NCBI RefSeq assembly: GCF_019654975.1 | Contig: NZ_BPEW01000006.1 | Span: forward strand, 116,361-180,360 | Reading direction: 5' to 3' | DNA from: Shewanella sp. c952 | GTDB taxonomy: Bacteria > Pseudomonadota > Gammaproteobacteria > Enterobacterales > Shewanellaceae | DNA: 64,000 bases | Shown: positions 27,120-36,042 of the stretch, piece after piece | Position numbering within the stretch: the first letter of the stretch is position 1 | Layout: each line of letters starts with the position of its first letter | Position numbers and translations under genes: made by a program | Notes under the pieces: generated by a model | What the model saw: only the letters and a program-made list of their open reading frames with translations | The model's database searches: none | Told to the model about the DNA's origin: nothing

Positions 27120-28367
27120 ATGCGTAAAGTAAATACTATCGCAGCCGCCTTATTGCTTACTCTAGGCGGAAGCCTTGCTATCGTCCCTGCTGTATCTGCA
27201 GCAGAGAAATGTCCGATAGATAAGCGTAAATCTAAAGCTGTAGGTCAAAGTGTAGCTAAAAAAGTTCAGAAATCTTTTGATGCCTATACCGAAGGCAATC
27301 TTGACGAAGCACTTGCTATATTGCTGGAAGCAAACGCTAAAAGTGATTTTGATAAAGCATATGTCGCGAGAATGTTAGGTAACTTTTACGCTGAAAAAGG
27401 TCAGATGAAAACCGCTGTTAAGTATTTAAAAACAGCAGTTGATGCCGATATTTTAGGCGGCGTTGACCATGCGGGAACTCAAAGACTTTATGCTGATCTC
27501 TTAATTCAAGAGAAGAAGTTTAAAGAGTCTATCCCAGCTTATTACAGCTGGATGGAGTTTACCTGTAAGGAAGATGCACAGGTCTATCGTCGTATAGGTA
27601 TTGCTTACTCCGAACAAAAGCAGTGGGATAATGTTCTTAAAGTTGCCGATAAGGGTTTAGCTATTTCTGACAAGCCAGATAAAGGTTTGTATCAGATGAA
27701 GTTGACTGCTTATTTCAACAAAAAGGACTACAAAGCAGCGGTTAAAGTACTTGAAACAATGGTGCCATTGTTCCAAGAAGATAAGCGCCTTTGGGTTCAG
27801 CTCGCTCAGTTCTATCTTATGACTGAAGACTTCACCAAGTCGCTAGCGACTTATGACTTAGCTTACAAGAATGGATTTTTGGAAACTGCGGGTAACATTC
27901 AACGTTTAACGCAGTTGTTAGCACAGAATGGTTCGCCATACCGCGCTGCTCAAATCTATGCTAAGCATATGAAGTCAGGTTTAGTTAAAGAAGATGAGAA
28001 AACGCTAACTATCTTGGCTGGTTTTTACCATAATTCAAAGGAGCTGAAAGAGGCTGCTGCGACTTACGGTAAAGCTGCTGCTATAGACAATGATGGTAAG
28101 CTTTACCTTCGCCAAGGACGTATTTTGTCTCTGGACGGAAAAAGTAAACCGGCAATTACAGCACTTAAGAAAGCACTTGATGCTGGCGTTAAGAGCCCAG
28201 GTGAAGTTCAGTTTGAACTTGCACTTGCTTACCTTAATCTGAAGCAATATAAGAGCGCATACAAGTATGCCAAGCTTGCGGCAAACGACAAGAAAACAGG
28301 TCGTGCAGCTAAAAGTTATATCTCTTACATTAAAGAAAAAGCACGTGTTCATAACGTAGCGCTTTAA
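27120..28367 (+). CDS. Periplasmic TPR protein of the TonB2 operon
   Basis: Exported protein of 415 aa with a signal peptide (1-27, ending VSAA). It consists almost wholly of tetratricopeptide-like helical repeats, about eight between residues 45 and 405, including KAYVARMLGNFYAEKGQMKTA and PGEVQFELALAYLNLKQYKSAY. It is the last gene of the operon, two bases after tonB, and ends at a strong terminator. A TPR protein in this place occurs in Vibrio and Shewanella TonB2 clusters (TtpB is the name I recall), probably as a scaffold between the energiser and receptors. Confidence 0.87.
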   Translation: MRKVNTIAAALLLTLGGSLAIVPAVSAAEKCPIDKRKSKAVGQSVAKKVQKSFDAYTEGNLDEALAILLEANAKSDFDKAYVARMLGNFYAEKGQMKTAVKYLKTAVDADILGGVDHAGTQRLYADLLIQEKKFKESIPAYYSWMEFTCKEDAQVYRRIGIAYSEQKQWDNVLKVADKGLAISDKPDKGLYQMKLTAYFNKKDYKAAVKVLETMVPLFQEDKRLWVQLAQFYLMTEDFTKSLATYDLAYKNGFLETAGNIQRLTQLLAQNGSPYRAAQIYAKHMKSGLVKEDEKTLTILAGFYHNSKELKEAAATYGKAAAIDNDGKLYLRQGRILSLDGKSKPAITALKKALDAGVKSPGEVQFELALAYLNLKQYKSAYKYAKLAANDKKTGRAAKSYISYIKEKARVHNVAL

Positions 28368-28379
28368 CTTTAACGAGTG

Positions 28380-28411
28380 AAAAAAAGCCTCTTTATAGAG
28401 GCTTTTTTTAT
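28380..28411 (+). terminator. Intrinsic terminator of the TonB2 operon
   Basis: AAAAAAAGCCTC pairs with GAGGCTTTTTTT across TTTATA, with A- and T-runs on both sides, so it can work in both directions. Confidence 0.93.
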
Positions 28412-28748
28412 TTCTGTAGTAAATGAAACTGAAGATAACATCGTTTATCCCACTCAGTATAGGAAGTTGATCTACTCAGAGTGTTTTTTGCGGACTAATT
28501 CAAGGCAGATTAATCCAAAGTGAACAATGACATAATGGTTATTCCCTTATGAGTTTATGCAACGCAGAAGTAGGAAGCCAAAAGCACTCCTACAGGCCAG
28601 CTTTAGCGGTAATGATGCTGCTTTAATGAACTTGAACGTAGATAGAACTATGTCCTTCATTCATAGCCTTGCCTCTGAGCCGCTAAACTCTCGCTGAGCG
28701 ATCAAACCTTTATACTGATTGGTATTTATGTACTTATAAATATTGGGC
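28412..28748. other. Gene-free spacer between convergent genes
   Basis: I see no open frame, RNA motif or strong inverted repeat in these 337 bp between the operon terminator and the end of the minus-strand GGDEF-like gene. Confidence 0.5.
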
Positions 28749-29255
28749 TCAAAGTTTAATGAGTTGACCTGCTCTAGAGTGATTATCACGCATGCTGAGA
28801 CTTTGCTGTTCGACTGTTTCAAATAGTGTTTCTGGGTATTTATTGGCTGAAGGCAGACAGATGCAGCCATTGAGTTCATAGGATATTTCCGTATGCGCTT
28901 GGCTTTGGTAGGTTTTATTGAAATCCGCTATTTTATGTTCTACACGCTCGATAACAACCTTGGCACCATTAATATCTGTTTCGAAAATAGCTAGCGCAAA
29001 TGATTGATTATTTATCCTAGCGAGCAGATCTGTGGTGCGCATTAACGCCTGTTGAACCTGCTTCATGAATAATTCTAACAATTGAGGTTGGGAAATAGTT
29101 TCATGAATGTGCGGGCATAGATACAATAAGGCCAGACTTTGGTGGTCGCGTATATGGCGATGCCATTCACGATTGAATACTTCCATGAAATAGGTTTGGT
29201 TATATACGCCAGTTTCAGGATCTCTAAAACCAGAATTACTAAAAGAGTAAATCAT
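28749..29255 (-). CDS. Stand-alone degenerate GGDEF-domain protein
   Basis: Cytoplasmic protein of 168 aa made of one GGDEF-like domain. The N-terminal DPETGVYNQTYFMEVF matches the start of diguanylate cyclase domains (DxLTGLxNR). The predicted active-site loop at residues 82-86 reads NNQSF instead of GG(D/E)EF, although the context R-I-x-x-x-x-F-A-L is kept. Catalysis is therefore unlikely. There is no sensory domain, membrane segment or EAL domain. It is divergent from the DUF885 lipoprotein. A role as a c-di-GMP receptor or as a protein partner is possible but unproven. Confidence 0.72.
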   Translation of the reverse strand: MIYSFSNSGFRDPETGVYNQTYFMEVFNREWHRHIRDHQSLALLYLCPHIHETISQPQLLELFMKQVQQALMRTTDLLARINNQSFALAIFETDINGAKVVIERVEHKIADFNKTYQSQAHTEISYELNGCICLPSANKYPETLFETVEQQSLSMRDNHSRAGQLIKL

Positions 29256-29330
29256 GAGTCACTCCTATACGACTGATGGTTAAGTATAGAAAAGATCGCT
29301 CACTTACATTGAATAAAAGGAAGATTTGGA

Positions 29331-31154
29331 ATGAAAAAGGCGATAGTCGCATTGTCCATAAGCATGGCACTTGCTATGACAGGTTGTGGTGATAAATCAA
29401 ACAGCCAATTAAATGAAGTAGATACAGTTAAGACTCCAGTCGCTAGCCAAGAGCAGACGGTTGAGCAAGCGTACCTATTATTAGTCGATAATTTTTTCCA
29501 AGATCAACTTGAACTAGAGCCTATTTATGCCACTTTTGTTGGCGTTAATGATTTCAACGACCAATTCGGTGATGGTTTGTCTGATGCATACCTCACGAAG
29601 CGTCATAACTTAAATAAGCGCTACTTAGCAGAAGTTAAAAAGTTAGATCGCAGTCAGTTACCTGCAGATCTTAGACTCAGTTATGACATGTTTACTTATG
29701 ATCGTAATGTCGCCTTAGCTGATGAGACATTCCCGAATCACTTTATGCCGATGAACCAGTTTTATAGCACTGTGATTAGCATGGTTCAGTTAGGCAGCGG
29801 CGAAAGCGCTCAACCATTTAAAACGGAGGAAGATTATCGGAATTGGGAAAAACGTCTACTTGGTTTTATCGAGTGGATGAAGCAAGCACAAGTACGTATG
29901 AATGAAGGGATTGAGAGCAAAGTTGTGTTACCGCGAGTGCTAGTCGATCGCATTATCCCACAGCTGACTGCTCAGTTAGTTGCTAAGCCAGAAGATAGTT
30001 TGTTTTATACACCTATCAGCATGATGCCAGATTCCTTCTCTGCTGAAGATAAAGCAGCGCTAACGGCCGAATATACAGCGCTTGTTGCTGGCAAGCTGAT
30101 CCCAGAAATGACGGCATTGAGAGATTATTTCCAGAATACGTATCTCAAATCTGCACGCGCAAGTGATGGATGGTGGGGCTTACCAAATGGTAAAGTTTGG
30201 TATCAACATTTAGCCAATACTCATACTACAACCACAATGCCTGTCGATGAGATCCATAAAATAGGCCTTGAAGAGGTTGCCAGAATACTATCAGAGATGG
30301 ATAAAGTTCGTCAGCAGGTTGGTTTTAAAGGTGATTTGACCGCTTTCTTCGCATCCCTTTCTTCTGAGCCACAGTATTTCTTTGACGATCGTCAGGGCCT
30401 AGTCGATGGCTATATGGCGTTAAAAGACAAGATCAATGTTGAGTTACCTAAATACTTTAACGTTATGCCAAAAGCAGATTATGTTGTTAAACCGGTAGAA
30501 AGTTTCAGAGAGAAATCAGCTGCTGGGGCATCTTATGAATCACCAGCTGTTGATGGTTCGCGTCCTGGCGTTTTCTACATCAATACCTATAACCTAAAAG
30601 CGCAGCCAAAGTGGGGCATGACGACTTTGTCATTACACGAGGCTGCACCTGGACATCATTTCCAAATTGCGATTAAGCAAGAGCTAACCGGTGTTCCCGA
30701 ATTTCAGCGTTTTGGTAACTACACCGCCTTTGAAGAGGGCTGGGCCTTGTATGCTGAATACTTAGGCATTGAAATGGGACTTTTTGAAGATCCATACCAG
30801 TACTTTGGTAAGTTATCTGATGAGATGCTTCGTGCTATGCGACTTGTTGTTGATACCGGATTACACGCCAAAGGCTGGACTCGTGAACAAGCGATCCAGT
30901 ACATGATGGATAACTCTCCTATGGCTGAGTCAGACATCATTGCTGAAGTTGAGCGTTACATGGCTATTCCCGGTCAAGCATTATCTTATAAGGTCGGCCA
31001 GTTAAAGATCCTCGCCCTTCGTGCACAAGCAGAAGAAGCTTTAGGTGATAGATTTGATCTGAAAGCATTTCATGATCAAATACTCACCTCAGGTTCATTG
31101 CCAATGGAAGTGATGGAACTGAAAGTGAACGAATGGATTGCGTCACAGAAGTAA
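29331..31154 (+). CDS. DUF885-family lipoprotein, predicted metallopeptidase
   Basis: Exported protein of 607 aa. The signal peptide ends in a lipobox LAMTGC (cysteine near residue 19), so it is membrane-anchored. The DUF885 body shows a zinc-protease-like motif HEAAPGHHFQ near residue 436 (H-E plus a nearby H) and a second glutamate region AFEEGWALYAEYLG about 30 residues later, the layout of gluzincin-like enzymes. Family members are thought to be peptidases. It is monocistronic with a clear AAGGAAG ribosome binding site and terminator. Confidence 0.87.
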   Translation: MKKAIVALSISMALAMTGCGDKSNSQLNEVDTVKTPVASQEQTVEQAYLLLVDNFFQDQLELEPIYATFVGVNDFNDQFGDGLSDAYLTKRHNLNKRYLAEVKKLDRSQLPADLRLSYDMFTYDRNVALADETFPNHFMPMNQFYSTVISMVQLGSGESAQPFKTEEDYRNWEKRLLGFIEWMKQAQVRMNEGIESKVVLPRVLVDRIIPQLTAQLVAKPEDSLFYTPISMMPDSFSAEDKAALTAEYTALVAGKLIPEMTALRDYFQNTYLKSARASDGWWGLPNGKVWYQHLANTHTTTTMPVDEIHKIGLEEVARILSEMDKVRQQVGFKGDLTAFFASLSSEPQYFFDDRQGLVDGYMALKDKINVELPKYFNVMPKADYVVKPVESFREKSAAGASYESPAVDGSRPGVFYINTYNLKAQPKWGMTTLSLHEAAPGHHFQIAIKQELTGVPEFQRFGNYTAFEEGWALYAEYLGIEMGLFEDPYQYFGKLSDEMLRAMRLVVDTGLHAKGWTREQAIQYMMDNSPMAESDIIAEVERYMAIPGQALSYKVGQLKILALRAQAEEALGDRFDLKAFHDQILTSGSLPMEVMELKVNEWIASQK

Positions 31155-31197
31155 TTTACTTTCGCGGCTTGAGCTGCAGGTAATATAAATACTTTTT

Positions 31198-31236
31198 AAA
31201 CCCAGCTTTTATCAATATACTAGCTGGGTTTTTATT
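31198..31236 (+). terminator. Intrinsic terminator of the DUF885 gene
   Basis: AAACCCAGCT pairs with AGCTGGGTTT across 14 bases, followed by TTTATTTT. Confidence 0.87.
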
Positions 31237-31302
31237 TTCTAAAATTCGTCAACAATACATAAGTATCGACTGACAGGTTTATATAACATTAGGAGTTAAC
31301 CC

Positions 31303-31581
31303 ATGGTACAAGCAACTGCAAGACACTTACTCGTAGAAACAGAAGAAAAATGTGAAGAGCTAAAGCAACAGATTATAGCTGGCGCTGATTTTGGTGATGT
31401 AGCGAAAGCTAATTCTTCTTGCCCATCTTCAGCTCAAGGTGGCGATCTAGGTTCATTTGGCCCTGGTATGATGGTTAAAGAATTCGACGAAGTTGTGTTT
31501 AGCGCGCCTTTGAACGAAGTTCAAGGCCCTGTTAAGACTCAGTTTGGTTACCATTTATTAGAAGTAACAAGCAGAGGCTAA
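31303..31581 (+). CDS. ppiC: Peptidyl-prolyl cis-trans isomerase C (parvulin)
   Basis: Cytoplasmic rotamase of 92 aa, a single parvulin domain, almost the same length as E. coli PpiC (93 aa). Diagnostic segments are ARHLLVETEE at the N-terminus, GADFGDVAKANSSCPSSAQGGDLGSF in the middle and TQFGYHLLEV at the end. It speeds proline isomerisation in folding. AGGAG precedes the ATG. A GNAT gene follows by 27 bp and may be co-transcribed. Confidence 0.95.
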   Translation: MVQATARHLLVETEEKCEELKQQIIAGADFGDVAKANSSCPSSAQGGDLGSFGPGMMVKEFDEVVFSAPLNEVQGPVKTQFGYHLLEVTSRG

Positions 31582-31608
31582 TCGCATTTGTTTTAAGTAG
31601 GACAATAT

Positions 31609-32142
31609 ATGCTCGAACTATATACCGATAGACTTAGATTAAGGAGTGTTGTCAGCAGTGATTGGGACAACTTTCTCTATACTCACTCAAGTGAAGAGTT
31701 GAATAAGTTTGTACGCAAACCTCAATCTGAAGCGGTTATACGACAAAAGTTCGAGCGTATTATTAAACCGAATAATTTGGAAGAAGACGATACATTATTA
31801 CTGCTGATAGAAGATGTTCATCAACACTTATTTGTAGGCTTTATTAGCTTACATAATATCAGCGAGGCGCTAGGGCAACTAGAGGTCGGTTATATGTTGC
31901 ATACTGAGGCCCATGGCCAAGGTTATGCAAGTGAAGCACTCAACGCATTGGTTGATTGGGTATGCCTAGCGCATGCGCCACATAAACTGATAGCTCATTG
32001 TGCAAACGATAATATTGCTTCAACTAAGGTACTTGATAAGTGTGGCTTTATCCAAGAAGGCCTACTAAGGCAAAACTGGAAAGTCGGTGATACATGGCTA
32101 GATGAACGCCTATATGGGTTGCTCGTCGCAGAAAGAGTGTAA
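31609..32142 (+). CDS. GNAT-family acetyltransferase (RimJ/RimL-like)
   Basis: Cytoplasmic N-acetyltransferase of 177 aa, Acetyltransf_3 type. It begins with ELYTDRLRLRSVVSSDWDNF and has the acetyl-CoA-binding region EVGYMLHTEAHGQGYASEAL near residue 92 (Q/R-x-x-G-x-A/G form). A C-terminal NIASTKVLDKCGFIQEGLLRQ segment is typical of the RimJ/RimL branch that modifies protein N-termini or small amines. The substrate cannot be read from sequence. It lies 27 bp after ppiC. Confidence 0.85.
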   Translation: MLELYTDRLRLRSVVSSDWDNFLYTHSSEELNKFVRKPQSEAVIRQKFERIIKPNNLEEDDTLLLLIEDVHQHLFVGFISLHNISEALGQLEVGYMLHTEAHGQGYASEALNALVDWVCLAHAPHKLIAHCANDNIASTKVLDKCGFIQEGLLRQNWKVGDTWLDERLYGLLVAERV

Positions 32143-32220
32143 TCACAGCAAAAGCTTTCAGGTCGATTGCCAATAGAGTGTTATAATACCGTCAATTTAG
32201 TTATTTTAAGGCGAATTACA

Positions 32221-32454
32221 GTGAGTTCAGATACTCCAACGCTGACATTAAAGTCAGGCGAAGAATACATAGAATTATACAAAGTACTTAAGGTACAGGG
32301 AATGATAGGCGGTGGCGGAGAAGCCAAGCATGTTATTTCTGAAGGTATGGTGACTGTTGACGGTGAAGTTGAAACCCGTAAACGTAAAAAAGTGATTGCC
32401 GGTGAAGTGGTTAGCTTTAACGGTGAATCTGTGCAGATTATTGCCGAAGCTTAA
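32221..32454 (+). CDS. ybcJ: YbcJ-like S4 RNA-binding protein
   Basis: RNA-binding protein of 77 aa with one S4-like domain: YIELYKVLKVQGMIGGGGEAKHVI followed by EGMVTVDGEVETRKRKKVIAGE. The start is a GTG at 32221, with AAGG upstream and a TATAAT-like -10 at 32181-32186; a longer frame would run through that promoter. E. coli YbcJ (70 aa) aligns well. The role is probably in RNA or ribosome metabolism. An RraB-family gene follows 18 bp later. Confidence 0.88.
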   Translation: MSSDTPTLTLKSGEEYIELYKVLKVQGMIGGGGEAKHVISEGMVTVDGEVETRKRKKVIAGEVVSFNGESVQIIAEA

Positions 32455-32472
32455 CAATTAAACGAGGTTTAT

Positions 32473-32859
32473 ATGCAGTTTCCAGATGATGACAACGGCA
32501 AAATGCTTGCAGCGATGGCCGATGCTGGTATCGATCTATCCGTAGCACTCGATGTTGATTTTTTCTTGGTGTTTGAAGATCAACGCGATGCCGAATCTGC
32601 GATTGAAGAGTTAGGTAAGTCAGACTTAGAAGGCGAGATAGAGCTTCTATTAAATGATGACTCTGGTAAGTGGGAATTGATCGTATGTCTGAATATGATC
32701 CCTGAGTACGATACAATAGTAGAGCAAGAGCTTAGCCTGCATGAGTTTGCACAAGAGTTTGGTGGTGTCACCGATGGCTGGGGCGTTATGCAGCATCAAG
32801 AGGGCGACGATGAGTTCGCTGAAGATGACCACGAATGCAGCGATGACTGCAAACACTAA
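32473..32859 (+). CDS. RraB-family (ribonuclease E inhibitor) protein
   Basis: Small acidic cytoplasmic protein of 128 aa with the RraB fold (PF06877): FPDDDNGKMLAAMADAGIDLSVALDVDFFLVFED in the first half and EYDTIVEQELSLHEFAQEFGGVTDGWGVM in the second. The tail is rich in D, E, H and C (DDHECSDDCKH), perhaps metal-binding. RraB proteins bind RNase E and alter mRNA decay. This is a divergent relative, so inhibition of RNase E is inferred. It follows the YbcJ-like gene closely and precedes a terminator. Confidence 0.78.
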   Translation: MQFPDDDNGKMLAAMADAGIDLSVALDVDFFLVFEDQRDAESAIEELGKSDLEGEIELLLNDDSGKWELIVCLNMIPEYDTIVEQELSLHEFAQEFGGVTDGWGVMQHQEGDDEFAEDDHECSDDCKH

Positions 32860-32893
32860 ATTGCGCATAAATTAAGCGTAAGATGTTAGTTTT

Positions 32894-32925
32894 AAAAAAG
32901 GCCACTTAAATAAGTGGCTTTTTTG
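32894..32925 (+). terminator. Intrinsic terminator after the RraB-family gene
   Basis: AAAAAAGGCCACTT pairs with AAGTGGCTTTTTT across AAAT, with flanking A- and T-runs; usable on both strands. Confidence 0.92.
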
Positions 32926-32980
32926 TGTCCAGACGTTGAGAATGTTGAAGATAATATAATTGCCACTGAAGGAGATAAGA

Positions 32981-34951
32981 ATGGCAAGAATGATTAGTTT
33001 TGGAACACCGGTTAATGATGCCGAACGTTGGGCATTCTCCCTGTTGGCTGATGAGCTTCCAGAAGACTATATTTTATTGACCAATGTTGAGATCCCGACT
33101 AAATCGGGCCAAGCAATGGAAGTTGATGCGCTCGTTATTGGTGAGTGGGGCGTTTATGTCGTCGATGTTAAAGGTTACATAGGCCGATTAGATGCAGGAT
33201 TACATGCATGGTCTCTTGATGGACGAGAAGTTGATAATAGCTTAGCTAAAGCAAACTATGTAGCGCGAGTTTTAGCGGGTAACGTCAAGCACAAAATCCC
33301 GGTCGGCGTTTATGCTCCTTGGTGCCAAGGTATGGTGTTTATTACTGGGCGAAAAGGCGAAGAGATTGAACTTGAGAAGCATCAAGGCTCATTAAGTATC
33401 TACACGCCAAAGCAGATAGTCGCAGCCCTTACCAAAGAGTGGGGCCTTACTGCGCCGAGAAAACACCAAGTCACCGATACTCAGAAAGAATTGGTACTTG
33501 AAACAATCGGCCAAGTGGCAATTGTTGAGCAACGAAACAACAAAATTCAAGATTTTACCAAACTAAAATGTTTGTTTATTCAAAGTGGTCTAGAAGTATG
33601 GCAAGCCGAATATAATCCAGGTGAGTGGACTGCACCTTGGTTGTTGAAAGTATTGATCCCGACTCAGTTTGCAGATCGCAGCCAATCTGAAACCCATGAG
33701 GCTCAGTTAAGAAGCGAATTTCAACGTTTACAGGCGCTATCAGGCTGCAGTGGCGTACCGTATTGTGCGCCGTTAATACAAGATGGTGAGCAATTAGTGC
33801 TGCCTATTCGAATGCCTCGTGGTGTGCCGCTCAATGTACTTGAATCTGAACAGATGACCACATATCAGTTACTGGAGATCCTGCGCCGAAGTGTGTCTGG
33901 ATTGCAGCAGATCCATCGCCGCGGTTTCACGGTCAGCGGCTGGACGAGTAATTGTGTATTTGTGACAGACATGGGTGATGTTGAGTTTATCGATATTAAG
34001 GACACATTGAGTGTTAGCAGCGATATTAAAGCTTACGCGCAAGGTTTCTTGGCGCTGGCGGAGCAAACAAAACAGCCTCGAGTTTACCAGTGGTACAGAG
34101 CAGCTGTTGCGGGTGAAACAACCGATTTAGATGCATTGCGATGCGATCTGTCAGCTTTGATTGATCAAGGAGTGTGTGACACGGTTCCAGAAAAGATTGA
34201 TGTTACCAAAGGGGCAATCATTGATCACCACTTTGAGTTACAGCAGTTTATTGCAGCCACTAGCACGAGTCAGTTTTGGCGTGCTAAACACCTGCAAGGC
34301 CAGTATCAGTGTGGTGTGTCAATATACAGCAGTGTAGAAGCGACTTGGCCAATGTTGAGTAACATCTACCGAAGCTTGGCCAAAGTGTACCACCCTCATA
34401 TAGAGAAAGTGCTTAGTTTTGGACAGTTACCGCAAAGTGAAGAGTTGTTCATAGCCAGAGCTTGGGAGTATGGGGTCTCAATTGATGAGCTTACCGATAT
34501 TGAACTGGGTCAACCGATAATGTGGTTTACACAGTTAATTACTGGTTTGCAGTATATGCATCAAATGGATATCTACCACGGCGCCATTTGTCCTAAAAAT
34601 ATAATCTGTAACCCCAATAAGGCAATTTTGGTAAATTTCGGAATAGGTTTAGATATCGCTGCAAGTCATTACGCAAGTCAATATGCTGATCCTACACTTT
34701 GGGATGTTGAGGGGCCGGCAGAGAAAGATCTTTATGGTTTGGTGGCGAGCTTTATCGATGCATTAACTCCAGGCAACCTAAAGGGCGATTTAGGACAAGC
34801 TGGGATCATACAAGCACTTGATGCATTTGACCGAGAATGGTTCGGAGAGGCACTCTATGATGTGTGCCAAAAGGTATTACGCTTCGAGATAAATATACAA
34901 CCTGGGATGAATTACTTAGAGTTGTTTGATCTCACTGAAGAGGAGTTTTAG
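32981..34951 (+). CDS. NERD-domain protein with tandem degenerate kinase-like domains
   Basis: Cytoplasmic protein of 656 aa with an unusual architecture. Residues about 15-125 are a NERD (nuclease-related) domain: EVDALVIGEWGVYVVDVKGY keeps the D...V-D-V-K core of restriction-endonuclease-like folds. About 200-390 resembles a protein-kinase lobe pair without catalytic motifs (ISGLQQIHRRGFTVSGWTSN near 310). About 410-640 is a second kinase-like domain in which the HRD region reads YHGAICPKNI and DFG reads NFG. Both look like pseudokinases. The ATG at 32981 has AAGGAG upstream. It is a single gene with its own upstream terminator; its function is unknown. Confidence 0.8.
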   Translation: MARMISFGTPVNDAERWAFSLLADELPEDYILLTNVEIPTKSGQAMEVDALVIGEWGVYVVDVKGYIGRLDAGLHAWSLDGREVDNSLAKANYVARVLAGNVKHKIPVGVYAPWCQGMVFITGRKGEEIELEKHQGSLSIYTPKQIVAALTKEWGLTAPRKHQVTDTQKELVLETIGQVAIVEQRNNKIQDFTKLKCLFIQSGLEVWQAEYNPGEWTAPWLLKVLIPTQFADRSQSETHEAQLRSEFQRLQALSGCSGVPYCAPLIQDGEQLVLPIRMPRGVPLNVLESEQMTTYQLLEILRRSVSGLQQIHRRGFTVSGWTSNCVFVTDMGDVEFIDIKDTLSVSSDIKAYAQGFLALAEQTKQPRVYQWYRAAVAGETTDLDALRCDLSALIDQGVCDTVPEKIDVTKGAIIDHHFELQQFIAATSTSQFWRAKHLQGQYQCGVSIYSSVEATWPMLSNIYRSLAKVYHPHIEKVLSFGQLPQSEELFIARAWEYGVSIDELTDIELGQPIMWFTQLITGLQYMHQMDIYHGAICPKNIICNPNKAILVNFGIGLDIAASHYASQYADPTLWDVEGPAEKDLYGLVASFIDALTPGNLKGDLGQAGIIQALDAFDREWFGEALYDVCQKVLRFEINIQPGMNYLELFDLTEEEF

Positions 34952-34970
34952 AGCTAGAGAGTGTCCTCAT

Positions 34971-34998
34971 CCTACTTCGGTGATTATGCTGAAGTAGG
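34971..34998. terminator. Hairpin between convergent NERD-kinase and LysR genes
   Basis: CCTACTTC pairs with GAAGTAGG across 12 bases. No T-run follows on either strand, so termination is only a suggestion based on position between converging genes. Confidence 0.4.
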
Positions 34999-35033
34999 TC
35001 GGGGATAACAGTCCCTAATTAAAGCCCGCTTTA

Positions 35034-35921
35034 TCAATTACGATAAGGTTGAAAGATTTCCAGTAACCAATCAATAAATGATTGTACCTTTAAAGATAGG
35101 TTGCTCGATTTTGGCGTTAATAAGTAATAACTGTATGGACTGGTAAATTTTGCATCAAAGGGGATCACCAGTTTGCCACTCGCGAGTTCATCTTCAATAA
35201 AGAAACGCGGAATGAGAGCCACTCCCATACCACTCGCAGCAGCTTGGCTCAGCATATAAAAATGCTCTACGCCAAACTTGTTCTCGGTGGTGAGATTTAT
35301 GCCGACATCTTCAGCCCAGACATTCCAAAGATCGGGCCGAGTCGTGTGTTTGAGCAGTGTCATTTGATTGATGGCTTCCAAAGAGGATAGTTGCAGGCTC
35401 ATTTCTGGCGAACAAACAAGGCAAAGATCTTCATCCATCAACTTCATTACATTGGCGCCTTTCGGTGCACTTGTGGCGCTGCGCACTGCGATGTCGTACT
35501 TCGCACTGCTGAAATCAACCTCAAAATCACCAATCGAGAGATCAACATAAAGATGTGGAAAGCGCGTTTTAAACTGCTCCATTCTAGGAATAAGCCAGCT
35601 GATGGTTAAACTTGGCAACACATTAATCGCCAGTGTTTGTGCCTGTAATGGCTGAATCATCAAATCAGCGCTAGCGCTATTTATTGTTTGCAGCGCTGAT
35701 TGAACGCTGACGAAGTACATTTCACCCTCATCAGTGAGTCTTAGGCTGCGGTGTTGCCGTATAAAAAGCGGCATGCCTACATACTCTTCTAATATTTTTA
35801 CTTGTTTGCTAATAGCACCATGGGTGACATATAGTTCTTTGCTAGCAAGCGTAAAACTCATGAGCCTCGCAGCAGATTCGAATGCTCTTAGTGAGTTAAG
35901 TGGCGGAAGATGTGCGTACAT
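35034..35921 (-). CDS. LysR-family regulator (GcvA-like)
   Basis: Transcription factor of 295 aa. The N-terminal winged helix-turn-helix (about 7-65) has LNSLRAFESAARLMSFTLASKELYVTHGAISKQVKILEE, typical of the GcvA branch. The substrate-binding domain follows from about 90, with IGDFEVDF and CLVCSPEM. It is divergent from the TauE/SafE permease with 121 bp between starts, so it probably controls that permease and itself. The inducer is unknown. Confidence 0.9.
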   Translation of the reverse strand: MYAHLPPLNSLRAFESAARLMSFTLASKELYVTHGAISKQVKILEEYVGMPLFIRQHRSLRLTDEGEMYFVSVQSALQTINSASADLMIQPLQAQTLAINVLPSLTISWLIPRMEQFKTRFPHLYVDLSIGDFEVDFSSAKYDIAVRSATSAPKGANVMKLMDEDLCLVCSPEMSLQLSSLEAINQMTLLKHTTRPDLWNVWAEDVGINLTTENKFGVEHFYMLSQAAASGMGVALIPRFFIEDELASGKLVIPFDAKFTSPYSYYLLTPKSSNLSLKVQSFIDWLLEIFQPYRN

Positions 35922-36042
35922 TCGTCATACCTTATTAATGCTTGTGTGAGTTTTGCTCACGCTAAATATACGATAACTCCTTTGTGTTTCTACTGCAAAC
36001 CTCGTTTAATAGCTGCACTTAATGATTTGGGCTCTAATCTGA

